Source of the DNA: Limimaricola variabilis
GTDB taxonomy: Bacteria; Pseudomonadota; Alphaproteobacteria; Rhodobacterales; Rhodobacteraceae
Assembly (NCBI RefSeq): GCF_014195545.1
Contig: NZ_JACIBX010000006.1
Span: forward strand, 62,001-126,000
Length of the DNA stretch: 64,000 nt
Direction: 5' to 3'
In this document: positions 19,225 to 27,620 of the stretch, piece by piece
How positions within the stretch are numbered: the first letter of the stretch is position 1
Layout: each line of letters opens with the position of its first letter
Notes under the pieces: model-generated
The model's database searches: none
What the model was told of the DNA's origin: nothing
The model's input: the letters and a program-made list of their open reading frames with translations, nothing else
Translations under genes and position numbers: made by a program

Positions 19225-20529
19225 CTATTCGGCGGCCTGCGCCATCGGGTTGTTGGGATGGGTGGTCCAGTCGCCATGCTCGCCCGACACCACGCGACCG
19301 GTCCGTGGGTCGAGGCTACCCGGTGCCATCGGCACCATGTCGATGCAGCTCTCGACCGGGCAGACATCGACGCACAGGTTGCAGGCAACGCATTCGGCGT
19401 CGATCACCTCGAAGACCCGGTCCGGGGTCATCGCGATCGCCTGGTGGCTGGTATCCTCGCAGGCAGTGTAGCAGCGGCCGCACTTGATGCAGAGCGACTG
19501 GTCGATCCGCGCCTTGGCGACGTAGTTCAGGTTGAGGTTCTTCCAATCGGTGACGTTCGGCACCGCGGCGCCGACGAAATCGGCCGTGGAGCGGTAGCCC
19601 TCCTCGTCCATCCAGTCCGACAGGCCGGCGCAAAGCTCTTCGACGATGCGGAAGCCATAGGTCATCGCCGCGGTGCAGACCTGCACTGTGCCGGCGCCGA
19701 GCACCATGAACTCGGCCGCGTCGCGCCAGGTGGTGATGCCGCCGATGCCCGAGATCGGCATGCCGCGGGTTGCCTCGGCCCGGGCGATCTCGGAAACCAT
19801 CGACAGCGCGATCGGCTTCACCGCAGGGCCGCAATAGCCGCCATGGCTGCCCTTGCCATCGATCGTCGGCTCGGGCGCCATCCGGTCGAGATCGACCGCC
19901 GTGATCGAGTTGATGGTGTTGATCAGCGACACCGCGTCGGCACCGCCGCGCCGCGCCGCCTCGGCCGGTTTGCGGATGTCGGTGATGTTGGGCGTCAGCT
20001 TCACGATGACGGGGCGGTCGTAATACTGCTTGCACCAGCGCGCGACCATCTCGATGTATTCGGGCACCTGCCCCACCGCCGAGCCCATGCCGCGCTCGCT
20101 CATGCCATGCGGGCAGCCGAAGTTGAGCTCGATCCCGTCGGCATTGGTCTCCGCCACCCGCGGCAGGATCGCCTTCCAGGCCGCCTCCTCGCAGGGCACC
20201 ATGATCGAGGCGATCAGGGCGCGGTCGGGGTAGTCCGCCTTGACCCGCGCCATCTCCTCGAGGTTGGTCTCGAGATCGCGATCGGTGATCAGCTCGATGT
20301 TGTTGAGCCCGAGCACCCGGCGGTCGGGCCCGTGCAGCACGCCGTAGCGCGGGCCGTTGACGTTGACCACCGGCGGTCCTTCGGCCCCCAGCGTCTTCCA
20401 GACCACCCCGCCCCAGCCGGCCTCGAAGGCGCGGCGGACGTTGTATTCCTTATCCGTAGGCGGTGCCGAGGCGAGCCAGAACGGATTGGGGCTCTCGATG
20501 CCCAGGAACCGGGTGGTCAGGTCGGCCAT
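19225..20529 (-). CDS. preA: NAD-dependent dihydropyrimidine dehydrogenase subunit PreA
   Basis: A 434-residue protein with an FMN dihydroorotate-dehydrogenase-like barrel (N-terminal 320 residues: LNFGCPHGMSERGMG with the active-site cysteine, VKLTPNITDI, SGIGGITTWRDAAEF) and a C-terminal ferredoxin domain with two 4Fe-4S sites, CIKCGRCYTACED and CVACNLCVDVCPVE. It reduces uracil and thymine with electrons passed from PreT. It is third in the tight minus-strand run preT, VOC gene, preA, starting four bases after the VOC stop. It ends convergent with kup. Confidence 0.96.
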   Translation of the reverse strand: MADLTTRFLGIESPNPFWLASAPPTDKEYNVRRAFEAGWGGVVWKTLGAEGPPVVNVNGPRYGVLHGPDRRVLGLNNIELITDRDLETNLEEMARVKADYPDRALIASIMVPCEEAAWKAILPRVAETNADGIELNFGCPHGMSERGMGSAVGQVPEYIEMVARWCKQYYDRPVIVKLTPNITDIRKPAEAARRGGADAVSLINTINSITAVDLDRMAPEPTIDGKGSHGGYCGPAVKPIALSMVSEIARAEATRGMPISGIGGITTWRDAAEFMVLGAGTVQVCTAAMTYGFRIVEELCAGLSDWMDEEGYRSTADFVGAAVPNVTDWKNLNLNYVAKARIDQSLCIKCGRCYTACEDTSHQAIAMTPDRVFEVIDAECVACNLCVDVCPVESCIDMVPMAPGSLDPRTGRVVSGEHGDWTTHPNNPMAQAAE

Positions 20530-20533
20530 CTCG

Positions 20534-20920
20534 TCATCCTTTCGGTGGTGCCGCGTGCATCACGACGGTGTTGCGCTCGCTGTCGAGGAACATCGCGAAA
20601 CGTTCGGTATCGCTCCAAGGCAGCTCGGTGGGGTTGGACACGAAGCGCACCCCTTCGCTCTTCAGCCGCGCGGCCTCGGCATCGACATCCTCGCATTCGA
20701 GGTAGAGCGCCGGCACCTCCTCGGAGAAGCTCAGCTCGTGGCGCCGCGCGAACTGGATCTTGGTGCGGGTGCCGGGCAGCTGCATCATGATCATGCGCCA
20801 GTCGTCATCGAGCTCGGCATCGAGCGCGACCTCCATGCCGATCGTATCACGATAAAAGGCCAGCGCGCGGTCCTGATCGTCGACCGGAAGCGGCAGGAGG
20901 AAGATACCGGTGAATGCCAT
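20534..20920 (-). CDS. VOC-family (glyoxalase/dioxygenase fold) protein
   Basis: A 128-residue single-domain VOC protein: MAFTGIFLLPLPVDDQDRAL at the N-terminus, FYRDTIGMEV, then the second beta-alpha-beta-beta-beta unit with LYLECEDVDAEAARLKSEGV and DSERNTVVMHAAP. VOC enzymes include lyases, dioxygenases and resistance proteins; the catalytic role here is unknown. Many VOC proteins carry paired His/Glu metal ligands, and these are not obvious here. The gene lies four bases after preT and four before preA, so it is cotranslated with the two subunits of dihydropyrimidine dehydrogenase. A start 14 residues upstream exists but would overlap preT. Confidence 0.82.
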   Translation of the reverse strand: MAFTGIFLLPLPVDDQDRALAFYRDTIGMEVALDAELDDDWRMIMMQLPGTRTKIQFARRHELSFSEEVPALYLECEDVDAEAARLKSEGVRFVSNPTELPWSDTERFAMFLDSERNTVVMHAAPPKG

Positions 20921-20924
20921 TTGT

Positions 20925-22253
20925 CTATTCCGTGAGTGAGCCGTGGATGTCTTCGGCGGCATCCCGACCTTGCGCCACGGCCGTGACGGTCAGGTCGTCG
21001 CCACCCGCGGCACAGTCGCCGCCGGCCCAGACCTTGTCCATGGTGGTGCGGCCGCAACCCTGCGTCACAACCTTGCCATGAGCGGTTTCGACGCCACTCG
21101 TCTCACCGATGCGCTGTCCCACGGCGCGGAACATCTGGTCGGCCGGCAGTGTGAAGCGCTCTCCCGTGGGCCGAAGACCCTCGGGTCCCTCCGCCATCCG
21201 CTCGAACACCACGCCGGTCAGCCGCCCCTCGCCTTCGAGCGCGACCGGCGCCGCCTCGAACAGCAGCCGCACGCCGCGCTGCGCCGCGAGATCCTGCTCC
21301 CAGCGGCTCGCGCCCATGCGGTCGCGGCCACGACGATAGACCAGCGTGACGCTCTCGGCGCCCAGCGCGCGCGCTTGCACCGCGCAGTCGATCGCCGTCA
21401 TCCCGCCGCCGATCACCACCACCTCGCGGCCGATCGGAAGGGTCGTGAGATCGCGCGTCTGGCGCAGCGCCGAGATGAAGGTGACGGCGTCGTGCACCCC
21501 CTCCAGCGCCGGATTCTCCACGACGAGATCGTTGACCCCCGACAGCCCGATGCCGAGGAACACGGCGTCGTATTCGGCCCTGAGCGCTTCCAGCGTGACC
21601 TCGCGGCCGAGCCATTGCCCGTGTCGCACCTCGATGCCGCCGATCCCCATGATCCAGGCAGCCTCGCGTGCGGCGAAATCATCCACCGCCTTGTAGGCGG
21701 CGATGCCGTATTCGTTAAGGCCGCCCGGCTTGGGCGCGCCCTCATAAATCACCACCTCGTGGCCGTATCGTGCCAGCCGATGCGCGCAGGCCAGCCCGGC
21801 GGGCCCGGCGCCGACCACCGCGACGCGCCGGCCCGTGGGCGCCGCCCGAGTGAAGGGATGCCCCTGGCGGGCCATCAGGCTGTCGGTGGCGTGGCGCTGC
21901 AGGAGCCCGATCTCTACCGGCTTGCCCTCGGCCGCTTCGCGCACGCAGGCCCCCTCGCACAGCACTTCGGTCGGGCAGACCCGGGCGCAGATGCCGCCCA
22001 GGATGTTGGCCTCGAAGATCTCGCGCGCCGCGGTCTCCGGTCGCCCGGCCTGGATCTCGCGAATGAAGAGCGGGATGTCGATGCTCGTGGGACAGGCGGT
22101 CACGCAGGGCGCGTCGTGGCAGAAGTAGCAGCGATCGGCGGCCACCCGGGCCTCATGCGCGCTCAGCGGCGGGTGCAGATCGGCGAAGTTCGCGGCCAGC
22201 GTCTCGGCGGGCAGGCGTCCGGCGATCGGGCCGGTCTGTGGCTGGGCAGGCAT
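20925..22253 (-). CDS. preT: NAD(P)-dependent oxidoreductase, dihydropyrimidine dehydrogenase subunit PreT
   Basis: A 442-residue flavoprotein that passes electrons from NAD(P)H to PreA. The N-terminal Fe-S domain has CYFCHDAPCVTACPTSI and CARVCPTEVLCEGACV; then an FAD motif VAVVGAGPAGLACAHRLA, an internal second nucleotide motif VVVIGGGMTAIDCA and the C-terminal VWAGGDCAAGG. It is the first gene of the preT-VOC-preA run, with GGGGGA before the ATG. A weak RutR-like palindrome lies about 50 bases upstream. Confidence 0.95.
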   Translation of the reverse strand: MPAQPQTGPIAGRLPAETLAANFADLHPPLSAHEARVAADRCYFCHDAPCVTACPTSIDIPLFIREIQAGRPETAAREIFEANILGGICARVCPTEVLCEGACVREAAEGKPVEIGLLQRHATDSLMARQGHPFTRAAPTGRRVAVVGAGPAGLACAHRLARYGHEVVIYEGAPKPGGLNEYGIAAYKAVDDFAAREAAWIMGIGGIEVRHGQWLGREVTLEALRAEYDAVFLGIGLSGVNDLVVENPALEGVHDAVTFISALRQTRDLTTLPIGREVVVIGGGMTAIDCAVQARALGAESVTLVYRRGRDRMGASRWEQDLAAQRGVRLLFEAAPVALEGEGRLTGVVFERMAEGPEGLRPTGERFTLPADQMFRAVGQRIGETSGVETAHGKVVTQGCGRTTMDKVWAGGDCAAGGDDLTVTAVAQGRDAAEDIHGSLTE

Positions 22254-22304
22254 GCAGTGTCCCCCGTGGCGTTCCCTTGCCCCGAGCCTGCCACGGTTTC
22301 ATTT

Positions 22305-22320
22305 TTTTCCAAACGGTAAA
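22305..22320. promoter_or_regulatory. Degenerate RutR-like palindrome upstream of preT
   Basis: TTTTCCAAACGGTAAA has the same 16-bp layout as the RutR site (six-base arms around a four-base centre) and matches 10 of 14 defined positions of TTGACCANNTGGTCAA. It lies about 52 bases upstream of preT. Weak on its own; the intact palindrome beside the regulator makes it worth noting. Confidence 0.35.
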
Positions 22321-22429
22321 TTATGGGCAGCGCGCGAACACGGTTTCGCGGGTCCGGTCCGCGCCGCTTGACCGGCGGCCGGCCTCGGTCGTTTGCTGAA
22401 GATGCCGTCTTGGCGCAAAGGAGGCTGCC

Positions 22430-22789
22430 ATGTCCCGATTTCTCGTTCACATACACACCGGCCCCGAAGGGCCGAACAAGGCGACGCTGGGCTGCCTCGT
22501 GGCGCTCGAGGCGGCGCGCAAGGGCCATGACGTGACGCTGTTCTTCGCAGCCGACGGCGTGCACCTGCTCTCGCCCCAGCATGCCGGGATCGAGGGACAG
22601 GGTACCGGCCGGCTCGGCGAGCATCTCGTCGCGTTGGCCGAGGCCGGGGCCCGGTTCCGTGTCTCCGGCATGTCGGCCAAGGCCCGCGGCTATGACGAGG
22701 CGCTGCTCGAAGGCCATCCGGCCGCCTTCGCCATGCCCGACGCCCTGATCGATCTGGCCGATGCCGCCGATACGGTGCTCTGCTACTAG
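22430..22789 (+). CDS. DsrE/DsrF-like family protein
   Basis: A 119-residue soluble protein with the DsrE-type fold signature: FLVHIHTGPEGPNKATLGCLVALEAARKGHDVTLFF, then GVHLLSP, and a C-terminal DALIDLADAADTVLCY. DsrE/F proteins take part in sulfur relay or act as small peroxiredoxin-like proteins. The only cysteines are in LGCLVAL and near the C-terminus (VLCY), not a clear sulfur-relay cysteine as in TusD. AAAGGAGG precedes the ATG, a strong ribosome site. It sits alone between preT (divergent) and the galactose-type operon, from which it is separated by 106 bases. Confidence 0.8.
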   Translation: MSRFLVHIHTGPEGPNKATLGCLVALEAARKGHDVTLFFAADGVHLLSPQHAGIEGQGTGRLGEHLVALAEAGARFRVSGMSAKARGYDEALLEGHPAAFAMPDALIDLADAADTVLCY

Positions 22790-22801
22790 GTCTCACAATA
22801 T

Positions 22802-22824
22802 GAAACCGTGGTCCGAAATGTGGT
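22802..22824 (+). promoter_or_regulatory. Direct repeat upstream of the sugar operon, possible operator
   Basis: GAAACCGTGGT (22802-22812) and GAAATGTGGT (22815-22824) are near-identical direct repeats with a two-base gap, about 70 bases before the SDR gene. Their position fits a tandem-site regulator of the downstream operon. No regulator gene is adjacent, so the assignment is open. Confidence 0.3.
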
Positions 22825-22895
22825 ACGGCCTCTTGTGCCCGACCGGGGTGTGGTGACACTCTACGCGCGGCGCGACGCAGCAAAGAGGGACCACG

Positions 22896-23669
22896 ATGAG
22901 GGGTGCAGAGGCGATCCATCCCGACCTCAAGGAGGCTTCGGTCTTCGTGACGGGCGGCGCAAGCGGCATCGGCGCCGCGCTGGTCGAGGGCTTCTTGCAC
23001 CAAGGCGCGCGCGTGGCCTTCTATGACCGGGCCGACGCGGCCGCGGCGGTCGAGGAAATGGAAGCGCGCACCGGCAACCGCCCCCTCTTCATCCAGGGCG
23101 ACGTGACCGACACGCCCGCGCTGATGGCGGCAATCGATACCGCCGCCACCACTCATGGCCCGGTGACGGTGCAGGTCTCCAACGCCGCCGACGACACGCG
23201 CTTCGACGCGCAGGCTCTGACCGAGGCCGAGTGGGACGCCTGCCTCGCGGTCAACCTCAAACCCTATTTCTTCGCGGCGCAGAAGGTCGCGCCGATGATG
23301 GAGGCGGCGGGCGGCGGCGCGATCGTCAACATGTCCTCTGGCAGCTACCTGATGGGGGTGGCCCGCCTTGCCCCCTATGTGGCCTCCAACGCCGCGATCA
23401 TGGGGCTGACCCGCAGCCTTGCGCGCGAATGGGGGCCGCGAGGCATCCGCGTCAACGCCGTGGCGCCGGGCTGGGTGATGACCGAACGGCAAAAGGAACT
23501 CTGGGCCACGCCGGAGGCGCAGGAGCGGCATCGCGCGCAGCAATGCCTGCCCGAGATGATGCAGCCCGAGGATCTGGTGGGCGGGGTGCTGTTCCTCGCC
23601 TCGGGAGCGTCGCGGATGATGACCAGCCAGATGCTGGTGATCGACGCCGGCGTCAGCGTGACCGGATGA
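22896..23669 (+). CDS. SDR-family sugar dehydrogenase with altered YxxxK motif
   Basis: A 257-residue short-chain dehydrogenase. The nucleotide motif is TGGASGIGAAL, the structural Asn lies in LAVNLKPYFF, Ser is at about residue 148 and Tyr at 161 with the normal 12-residue gap. The motif reads Y-V-A-S-N, with asparagine (residue 165) in place of the catalytic lysine, read directly from AAC. It is the first gene of an operon with dgoK, dgoA, a lactonase and an epimerase, so it is a candidate galactose 1-dehydrogenase making the lactone. The lysine change may mean altered catalysis or a different role. The stop overlaps the dgoK start (ATGA). Confidence 0.82.
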   Translation: MRGAEAIHPDLKEASVFVTGGASGIGAALVEGFLHQGARVAFYDRADAAAAVEEMEARTGNRPLFIQGDVTDTPALMAAIDTAATTHGPVTVQVSNAADDTRFDAQALTEAEWDACLAVNLKPYFFAAQKVAPMMEAAGGGAIVNMSSGSYLMGVARLAPYVASNAAIMGLTRSLAREWGPRGIRVNAVAPGWVMTERQKELWATPEAQERHRAQQCLPEMMQPEDLVGGVLFLASGASRMMTSQMLVIDAGVSVTG

Positions 23670-24556
23670 GCCGCCCCGACTGGATCGCCCTCGACTGGGG
23701 CACGACCAACCTGCGCGGCTGGGCGATGCGCCGCGACGGCTCGGTGATCGAGGCGCGGACCTCCGACCGCGGCATGGGCTCACTGGGGCCCGAGACCTTC
23801 GAGGCGGCGCTGCGCGAGATCTGCGCGGGCTGGCTCGATTACGGCACTGTCCCGATCATCGCCTGCGGCATGGTCGGCGCGCGCCAGGGCTGGGTCGAGG
23901 CCGCCTATACCCGCGTCCCCTGCCCGCCGCTGTCGCCCAGCCTCACCCGCGTGCCCGGCGCGCTGGACGTGTCGATCATCCCCGGCCTGTCGCAGGCCGA
24001 CCCCGCCGACGTGATGCGCGGCGAGGAGACGCAGGCGGCCGGGTTCCTCGCGCTCAACCCCGGCTGGGACGGGGTGCTGTGCATGCCCGGCAGCCATTCG
24101 AAATGGGCGCATCTGAGCGCCGGTGAAGTGGTGAGCTTCCGCAGCTTCATGACCGGCGAATTGTTCGCCGCCCTCGCGACCCGCACGGTCCTGCGCCATT
24201 CGGTCCCGGCCGAGGGCTGGGACGAGGACGCCTTCGACGCCGCCGTGGCCGAGACGCTCTCGCGCCCGGAACGGTTGGCTTCGGCGCTATTCACGATCCG
24301 CGCCAAGGACATCCTGCACGGACAGGACGGCGCCCGCGCCCGGTCGCGCCTCTCGGGCCTGCTGATCGGCGCCGAGTTGGCGGCGGCCAAGCCCTACTGG
24401 CTGGGCCAGCAGATCGGCGTGATCGGTGCGGGCGGGCTGGCCTCGCTCTACGTGCGCGCGCTGGCGGCGCAGGGCGCGCCGGCCACGCAGGCCAATGCCA
24501 CCGCGACGACACTGGCGGGGCTCACCGCCGCTTGGAAACAAAGGACGTCATCATGA
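23666..24556 (+). CDS. dgoK: 2-dehydro-3-deoxygalactonokinase
   Basis: A 296-residue DgoK-type kinase starting [18 protein letters not shown], with [32 protein letters not shown] and a C-terminal [11 protein letters not shown]. It phosphorylates 2-keto-3-deoxygalactonate at C6 in the De Ley-Doudoroff pathway. The start overlaps the SDR stop and the stop overlaps dgoA (ATGA at both), showing strong translational coupling. Confidence 0.92.
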   Translation: MSRPDWIALDWGTTNLRGWAMRRDGSVIEARTSDRGMGSLGPETFEAALREICAGWLDYGTVPIIACGMVGARQGWVEAAYTRVPCPPLSPSLTRVPGALDVSIIPGLSQADPADVMRGEETQAAGFLALNPGWDGVLCMPGSHSKWAHLSAGEVVSFRSFMTGELFAALATRTVLRHSVPAEGWDEDAFDAAVAETLSRPERLASALFTIRAKDILHGQDGARARSRLSGLLIGAELAAAKPYWLGQQIGVIGAGGLASLYVRALAAQGAPATQANATATTLAGLTAAWKQRTSS

Positions 24557-25158
24557 CCCGACCGCTGATCGCCATCCTGCGCGGCATCACCCCCGACGAC
24601 GCCGTGGCCGTGGCCGAGGCGCTGATCGCGGCGGGCATCACGGTGATCGAGGTGCCGCTCAACTCGCCGCGCCCCTTCGACAGCATCCGCGCCATGGCCG
24701 AGGCCTGCGGCGACCGCGCCCTGATTGGCGCCGGCACCGTGTTGACGGTCGAGCAGGTCGAGGAGCTGCGGCGCGCCGGCGGGCAACTGGTCGTCTCGCC
24801 GAATGCCGACGCCGAGGTGATCCGCGCCACCATCGCGGCCGGGATGCAGAGCTGGCCCGGCGTGATGACCCCGACCGAAGGGTTCGCGGCGCTTAAGGCC
24901 GGCGCCACCGGGCTCAAGCTCTTCCCGGCAAGCCTCATCGGACCTGACGGGCTCAAGGCGATGCGCGCGGTCTATCCCCCCGAAACCCCGATCTATGCCG
25001 TGGGCGGCGCGGGCGCGTCCAATTTCGGCGCCTGGATCAAGGCGGGCGCCGACGGCTTCGGCCTGGGCACCGCGCTCTACACGCCGGGCCTGTCGGTCGA
25101 AGAGGTGGCGCGGCGGGCGCGGGAGATCGTCACCGCCTATGACGAGGCCACGGCATGA
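24553..25158 (+). CDS. dgoA: 2-dehydro-3-deoxy-6-phosphogalactonate aldolase
   Basis: A 201-residue class I aldolase of the KDPG/KDPGal family, splitting 2-keto-3-deoxy-6-phosphogalactonate to pyruvate and glyceraldehyde-3-phosphate. Visible features are [25 protein letters not shown] with the general-acid glutamate, [11 protein letters not shown] and the Schiff-base lysine at about residue 122 in GLKLFPAS. I start at MTRPLIAI, whose ATG overlaps the dgoK stop; a start seven residues earlier is less likely. No dgoD-type dehydratase is in the window, so the pathway must be completed by a gene elsewhere. Confidence 0.93.
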   Translation: MTRPLIAILRGITPDDAVAVAEALIAAGITVIEVPLNSPRPFDSIRAMAEACGDRALIGAGTVLTVEQVEELRRAGGQLVVSPNADAEVIRATIAAGMQSWPGVMTPTEGFAALKAGATGLKLFPASLIGPDGLKAMRAVYPPETPIYAVGGAGASNFGAWIKAGADGFGLGTALYTPGLSVEEVARRAREIVTAYDEATA

Positions 25159-26015
25159 GCACGGGCGATTTCGAGATCTTCGACGACACCTCCTGCGTGC
25201 TCGGCGAGGGCGCGCTGTGGCACCCCGAACGCGCCGAGCTGTTCTGGTTCGACATTCTGGGTCGCAGGCTGCACGCGCCCGGAAGGCACTGGGCCTTCGA
25301 GGACATGCCCTCCTGCGCGGGCTGGATCGACCGCGACCGGCTTCTGGTCGCGACCAATACCGCGCTCGTGATCCTCGACATCGAGACCGGCGCGCAGGAG
25401 CGGCTGTGCGATTTCGACAGCGCCAACCCGGTGACCCGTTCGAATGACGGTCGCGCCGACCCCCATGGCGGCTTCTACGTCTCGACCATGGGCATCGATA
25501 CCGAGCCCGGGGCCGGCGCGCTCTACCGCTACTATCGCGGCGAACTGCGGCAGGTCCGCTCGGGCATGACGATCCCCAACGCTATCTGCTTCCCGCCCGA
25601 AGGCGGTTTCTTCCATTACTCGGACACGCCGACCGGGATGATCATGCGGCAGCGCACCGATGAGGCGGGCTGGCCGGTGGGCGAGGCGGAGGTCTTCGTC
25701 GACTGCAAGCGGTCGGGCCACAACCCCGACGGCGCGGTGATCGACGCCGAAGGCATGCTGTGGAACGCGCAATGGGGCTCCTCCCGCGTCGCGGGATACG
25801 ACCGCGACGGGCGCGAGATCGCGGCGCTCGACTGTCCAACCGCGCCGCAACTCACCTGCCCGGCCTTCGGTGGCGAGGACATGAAGACGATGTTCGTTAC
25901 CTCGGCCACCGCCGGGCTGTCGGAGGCAGAGATCGCCGACGCCCCGGATTCGGGCCGCACCTTCCGCACCCGCGCCGCCGCGCCGGGGCAGAAAGAACAC
26001 CGGGTGATCCTGTGA
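25155..26015 (+). CDS. SMP-30/gluconolactonase/LRE family lactonase
   Basis: A 286-residue six-bladed beta-propeller of the SMP-30/gluconolactonase family. Metal ligands expected in the family are visible: Glu in [11 protein letters not shown], Asn in TIPNAICF and Asp in [11 protein letters not shown]. It probably opens the galactonolactone made by the upstream dehydrogenase before dehydration. The ATG overlaps the dgoA stop. The substrate is inferred from the operon; arabino- or gluconolactone are possible. Confidence 0.88.
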   Translation: MSTGDFEIFDDTSCVLGEGALWHPERAELFWFDILGRRLHAPGRHWAFEDMPSCAGWIDRDRLLVATNTALVILDIETGAQERLCDFDSANPVTRSNDGRADPHGGFYVSTMGIDTEPGAGALYRYYRGELRQVRSGMTIPNAICFPPEGGFFHYSDTPTGMIMRQRTDEAGWPVGEAEVFVDCKRSGHNPDGAVIDAEGMLWNAQWGSSRVAGYDRDGREIAALDCPTAPQLTCPAFGGEDMKTMFVTSATAGLSEAEIADAPDSGRTFRTRAAAPGQKEHRVIL

Positions 26016-26986
26016 CCCCCTTCGCCACCGATGGCACCGGCAACAGCGTGCACCGCCTTACGCTCGCCGGGCACGGGCTGTCGGTCGATCTGCTGACGCG
26101 CGGCTCGATCCTGCGCGCCCTGCGGCTCGACGGGCTGGAGCGCAACCTGACGCTCGGCTCGGACGATCTGGCCGACTACGACGGCGCGATGAAGTATTTC
26201 GGCGCCATAATCGGCCCCGTGGCCAACCGTCTCGCCGGGGCCCGGGCCACCATCGACGGCGCCGAATACCGCTTCAGCGCCAACCATCACCGGGCGGTCC
26301 TGCATTCGGGGCGGCATGGGACGCAGTTCCGGATCTGGGACGTGATCGAGGAGAGCGCAGACGCCACCACCCTCGCGGTCGATCTGCCCGACGGCATGGA
26401 CGGCTTTCCCGGCAATCGCCGCATCATCGCCCGCTGGTCGCTGCAGCCCCCCGCGACGCTTCGGCTGGAGCTGACCGCGACAACCGATGAGCCGACCCTG
26501 ATGAACCCGGTCAATCACAGCTACTGGAACCTGACCGGCCGCCCGGACATCACCGGCCATCGCCTGCGGGTCGCAGCGGAGCACTGGTTGCCGACCGATT
26601 CGGAATCGCTGCCGACCGGAGAGATCGCCCCGACCGCCGGCGGCGAGATGGATTTCCGGGCGCCGCGCGACCTGACACCGGGCGCGCCGCCGCTCGACCA
26701 CAATTTCTGCCTGTCTCTGGAGGACACGCCGCTGCGCGAAGTCATGGAACTCGCGGGGGGCGGGGTGACGATGCGCGTGGCGACCACGGTGCCGGGGCTG
26801 CAAATCTATGACGGACGCGACAGCGACGCGGCAGGGCTCGCGCCCTATGCCGGGCTTGCGGTCGAGGCGCAGCGCTGGCCCGACGCGCCGCACCACCCCG
26901 CTTTTCCGAGCTTTCGCATCACGCCCGAGGCACCGTTCCGTCAGGTGACCGAATGGCGCTTCGCGCGGGATGAGCCGCTCGATTGA
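26012..26986 (+). CDS. galM: Aldose 1-epimerase (galactose mutarotase)
   Basis: A 324-residue mutarotase starting with GTG, whose bases overlap the lactonase stop (GTGA). It shows GPVANRLAGARATIDG, HHRAVLHSGRHGTQF, the catalytic histidine in NHSYWNLTGR, DHNFCLSLED and the C-terminal glutamate in GLAVEAQRWPDAPHH. It equilibrates the anomers of the sugar so that the dehydrogenase can act on the beta form. The last gene of the operon; its stop lies within a TTGACA sequence that may be the -35 element for hemP. Confidence 0.9.
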   Translation: MTPFATDGTGNSVHRLTLAGHGLSVDLLTRGSILRALRLDGLERNLTLGSDDLADYDGAMKYFGAIIGPVANRLAGARATIDGAEYRFSANHHRAVLHSGRHGTQFRIWDVIEESADATTLAVDLPDGMDGFPGNRRIIARWSLQPPATLRLELTATTDEPTLMNPVNHSYWNLTGRPDITGHRLRVAAEHWLPTDSESLPTGEIAPTAGGEMDFRAPRDLTPGAPPLDHNFCLSLEDTPLREVMELAGGGVTMRVATTVPGLQIYDGRDSDAAGLAPYAGLAVEAQRWPDAPHHPAFPSFRITPEAPFRQVTEWRFARDEPLD

Positions 26987-27072
26987 CAAACCCGATTCAT
27001 TTGGTCAACTTCACCCTCGATCGCTAGCCAGCCCCGGCGGGGCCCGCCATGCCACAGCTATCGAGGGTTCCG

Positions 27073-27249
27073 ATGACCATGATGACGCCGCATCCCCTGC
27101 CCCGCCCGACCCGTGCCGAGGAGGTCGACATCCCCGTCCACGATGCCCGTGCCCTGACCAATGAGGGGATCCGCGCACGGATCCGGCTCGACGGGCAGGA
27201 CTACACGCTACGCATTACCCGCGCCGGCAAGCTGATCCTGACCAAGTAG
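27073..27249 (+). CDS. hemP: Hemin uptake protein HemP
   Basis: A 58-residue protein whose C-terminal half is the HemP signature: DARALTNEGIRARIRLDG, then Y-T-L-R-I-T-R-A-G-K-L-I-L-T-K. HemP is linked to hemin uptake and its regulation in alphaproteobacteria. GAGGG precedes the ATG. TTGACA at 26983 could be part of its promoter. I looked for an Irr or iron-Rhodo box upstream and did not find a convincing one. A longer start eight residues upstream is possible. Confidence 0.88.
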   Translation: MTMMTPHPLPRPTRAEEVDIPVHDARALTNEGIRARIRLDGQDYTLRITRAGKLILTK

Positions 27250-27252
27250 CCG

Positions 27253-27531
27253 ATGCCCAAGCTGCCCTCCCCCTGCATCGGCGTGTGCAAGTTCCGGCGC
27301 CACGATCATTGCATCGGCTGCTCCATGACCAAGGAGCAGAAATCGCTGTCGAAGCTCGCGAAGAAGCCCAAGGCACGGCGCGCGCTGGTGACGCTCGTCA
27401 TGGCGCAGCAGGCGGCGATGGGCGGCTACCGGCACTGGGAGGTGGCCTATGCCAAACGCTGCGCGAAGAAGGGGATCGCCCCGCCCGAGCGCGACGCCGC
27501 GGTGTCGCCCCGGCAGCCGGACGCCGCCTGA
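27253..27531 (+). CDS. DUF1289 domain protein
   Basis: A 92-residue protein with the DUF1289 cysteine pattern PCIGVCKFRRHDHCIGC (CxxxC plus CxxC; four cysteines in the first 24 residues), which suggests Zn or Fe-S binding. The rest is basic (KEQKSLSKLAKKPKARR) and ends in a flexible tail. It starts three bases after hemP, so both are cotranscribed. The function is unknown. Confidence 0.85.
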   Translation: MPKLPSPCIGVCKFRRHDHCIGCSMTKEQKSLSKLAKKPKARRALVTLVMAQQAAMGGYRHWEVAYAKRCAKKGIAPPERDAAVSPRQPDAA

Positions 27532-27620
27532 CCTTTCGACAGGTGCCGTCGCGACGCCCTAGGCAGGTCACCGTTATCTGTTAGACAATCGGGATCCACC
27601 ACTTGGCCGGAGCCCGACCG

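Noticed and set aside
26983-27072. Possible iron-responsive site before hemP
   Set aside because: TGA-N10-TCA is present but the iron-Rhodo box needs a nine-base gap, and there is no Irr or Fur palindrome.
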